The position numbers and the translations under genes were made by a program. From Spirochaetales bacterium (GTDB lineage: Bacteria > Spirochaetota > Spirochaetia > SZUA-6 > DRHE01), in assembly GCA_016930895.1 (NCBI GenBank), contig JAFGFV010000236.1:1-14836 (forward strand): a stretch of DNA of 14,836 bases, in the 5' to 3' direction. Every line of letters starts with the position of its first letter. The stretch's first letter is position 1. Of this stretch, positions 13,568-14,836 are shown in pieces. The notes under the pieces are model-generated. The model was not told where the DNA came from. It saw only the letters and a list, made by a program, of their open reading frames with translations, and did no database searches.

Positions 13568-14836
13568 ATGGGCAAGACAACGTCCGAGGACCGCCAGAAG
13601 GCCTGGGTCGTCACGGTCGACATGGGCCTCGGCCACCAGCGGGCCACCTACCCGCTCCAGCATCTGGCCGAAGGGGAGATCATCACCGTGGGGGGCTCCA
13701 CCGCCACCGACCCCGAAGAGAAAAAGATGTGGGAGCGGATGCGCAAGACGTACGAGTTCCTGTCCCGGGTCCGGACGGTCCCGCTGGTGGGCAAGCCCCT
13801 GTTCGGCGTGCTCGACGCCCTGCAGAGCATCCCCCAGTTCTACCCGGTCCGGGACATGTCCAGCCCCTCCTTCCAGGTCAAGCTCCTGAACTCGTTCATC
13901 GACCGGGGGCTGTGCCGGGGCATGGTGGAAACCATCCGCCGGAAACCCCTCCCCCTGGTGACCTCGTACCTGGCCCCCGCCCTGGCCGCGGACAAGGCCA
14001 AGCACGGCCGAATCTACTGCATCATCTGCGATGCCGAAATCAGCCGTGCCTGGGTGGCCCTGGAGCCCCGCAGGAGCCGGATCCACTACCTGGCCCCCTG
14101 CGGACGGGCGGTCATGCGACTCAAGAGCTACGGAGTGCCGGACGAACGGATCTTTCTGACCGGCTTTCCCTTTCCCCGGGAGGTCCTCGGGGATCACAAC
14201 CTGCACCTGCTGAAGGCCGACGCGGCACAGCGCCTGTTCTACCTGGACCCCAACGAGCGCTTCTGGCCCCTGCACGGCCGCAACGTGGTGCACTTCCTCG
14301 GCAAGGGTAACTGCCGCTTCAAGCGGGAGCGCGCCCTGACGATCACCTTCGCCGTGGGCGGGGCCGGAGCCCAGCGGGACATCGGCTTCCAGATCGTCAA
14401 GAGCCTTCGGGAGAAGATCCGCAAGGGTGAGATCATCGTGAACCTGGTGGCTGGAGTGCGGGAAGAGATCCGGGAGTACTTCGAGCACCTTCGCCTGGAG
14501 CTCCTGCCCCGCTCCAAGAACCTGCGGGTCGTCTACAGTCCCGACAAGACCGGCTATTTCCGCCAGTTCTCCGAGGTCATCCGGTCCACCGATGTGCTGT
14601 GGACCAAGCCCAGCGAGCTCTCCTTCTACTGCGGCCTCGGGATCCCGATCATCGTTGCCCCCCCGATCGGGGCCCAGGAGCTGTTCAACCGCCGGTGGCT
14701 CCTGGAGATCCAGGCGGGAATCCCTCAGGAGGATCCGGAGTACACCGGCGAGTGGTTCTTCGACCTGCTCCGCGAGGGCAGGCTGGCCGAAAGCGCCTGG
14801 GACGGCTTCCTCAAGGCCCGCAAGTACGGCACCTAC
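13568..14836 (+). CDS. GT-B glycosyltransferase-like protein of unknown substrate (3' end outside window)
   Basis: The first 423 residues are present and the gene runs off the right edge. The N-terminus WVVTVDMGLGHQRATYPLQHL (13-33) has the strand-GxGH pattern of GT-B enzymes related to MurG and monogalactosyldiacylglycerol synthases. Further on are YCIICDAEISRAWV (150-163), ITFAVGGAGAQRDIG (259-273), which matches the nucleotide-domain loop of that fold, and TKPSELSFYCGLGIPIIVAPPIGAQELFNRRWL (346-378). The last resembles the donor-binding region with its conserved Glu and the GQE..N ending. No signal peptide or membrane helix is visible. I recall similar unannotated proteins in Spirochaetes and candidate phyla, but no tested function. 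A role in glycolipid or envelope synthesis is inference. The ATG at 13568 follows GAGGAGG by about 8 nt. Confidence 0.65.
   Translation, partial: MGKTTSEDRQKAWVVTVDMGLGHQRATYPLQHLAEGEIITVGGSTATDPEEKKMWERMRKTYEFLSRVRTVPLVGKPLFGVLDALQSIPQFYPVRDMSSPSFQVKLLNSFIDRGLCRGMVETIRRKPLPLVTSYLAPALAADKAKHGRIYCIICDAEISRAWVALEPRRSRIHYLAPCGRAVMRLKSYGVPDERIFLTGFPFPREVLGDHNLHLLKADAAQRLFYLDPNERFWPLHGRNVVHFLGKGNCRFKRERALTITFAVGGAGAQRDIGFQIVKSLREKIRKGEIIVNLVAGVREEIREYFEHLRLELLPRSKNLRVVYSPDKTGYFRQFSEVIRSTDVLWTKPSELSFYCGLGIPIIVAPPIGAQELFNRRWLLEIQAGIPQEDPEYTGEWFFDLLREGRLAESAWDGFLKARKYGTY

Noticed and set aside
13436..14488. Upstream extension of the VOC reading frame to a 724-aa minus-strand protein
   Set aside because: The extra part is antisense to the GT-B-like gene, is low-complexity and has no family features. 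The VOC domain begins right after the ATG at 13435, which has its own promoter.

Overview
This is a GC-rich, tightly packed bacterial chromosome segment with ordinary metabolic genes. I see no rRNA, tRNA, CRISPR array, phage gene or insertion sequence. A lipoprotein signal peptide points to a diderm. The set of families (a large lectin-like lipoprotein, a stand-alone homocysteine methyltransferase, an alpha-oxoamine-synthase-like PLP enzyme and a GT-B-like protein) makes me suspect a high-GC member of Spirochaetota, with low confidence. The SahR-like regulator resembles proteins described in Proteobacteria, so a deltaproteobacterial-type lineage is not excluded.

Layout. (1) 1-3053, minus strand: an EamA/DMT permease, then preT and preA (NAD-dependent dihydropyrimidine dehydrogenase; preA runs off the left edge). 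This is a probable three-gene operon with a recognisable promoter and a tandem direct repeat just upstream of its -35. (2) 3267-5315, plus: a 682-aa lipoprotein with Ig-like and lectin-like beta domains, function unknown. Its 3' end overlaps that of the next gene by 22 bp. (3) 5294-10817: a methionine/SAM-cycle locus. A stand-alone homocysteine S-methyltransferase and a 94-aa unknown protein run leftward. Divergently, an ArsR-plus-methyltransferase regulator (SahR type), ahcY, a ketopantoate-reductase-family protein and a TetR regulator form a compact operon. AhcY splits S-adenosylhomocysteine into homocysteine and adenosine, and the methyltransferase can turn homocysteine back into methionine. 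A near-perfect 16-bp palindrome lies between the -35 and -10 of the regulator's promoter and is a probable operator. (4) 10814-13435, minus: a two-domain VOC protein and, downstream after a 237-bp gap, an alpha-oxoamine-synthase-family enzyme. (5) 13568 to the right edge, plus: a GT-B-like protein of unknown substrate, incomplete.

The most unusual signal is architectural. At four promoter-proximal genes (DMT permease, lipoprotein, sahR, VOC protein) the best -35/-10 pair puts the -10 only about 1-11 nt from the start codon, which implies leaderless or nearly leaderless mRNAs. Genes inside operons mostly carry clear GGAGG-type ribosome sites instead. The other items worth following are the SahR-type operator, a reductase-family protein that lacks the usual active-site asparagines, and the AT-rich inverted repeat upstream of the oxoamine-synthase gene. 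I did not find a clear, wholly new multi-gene system.
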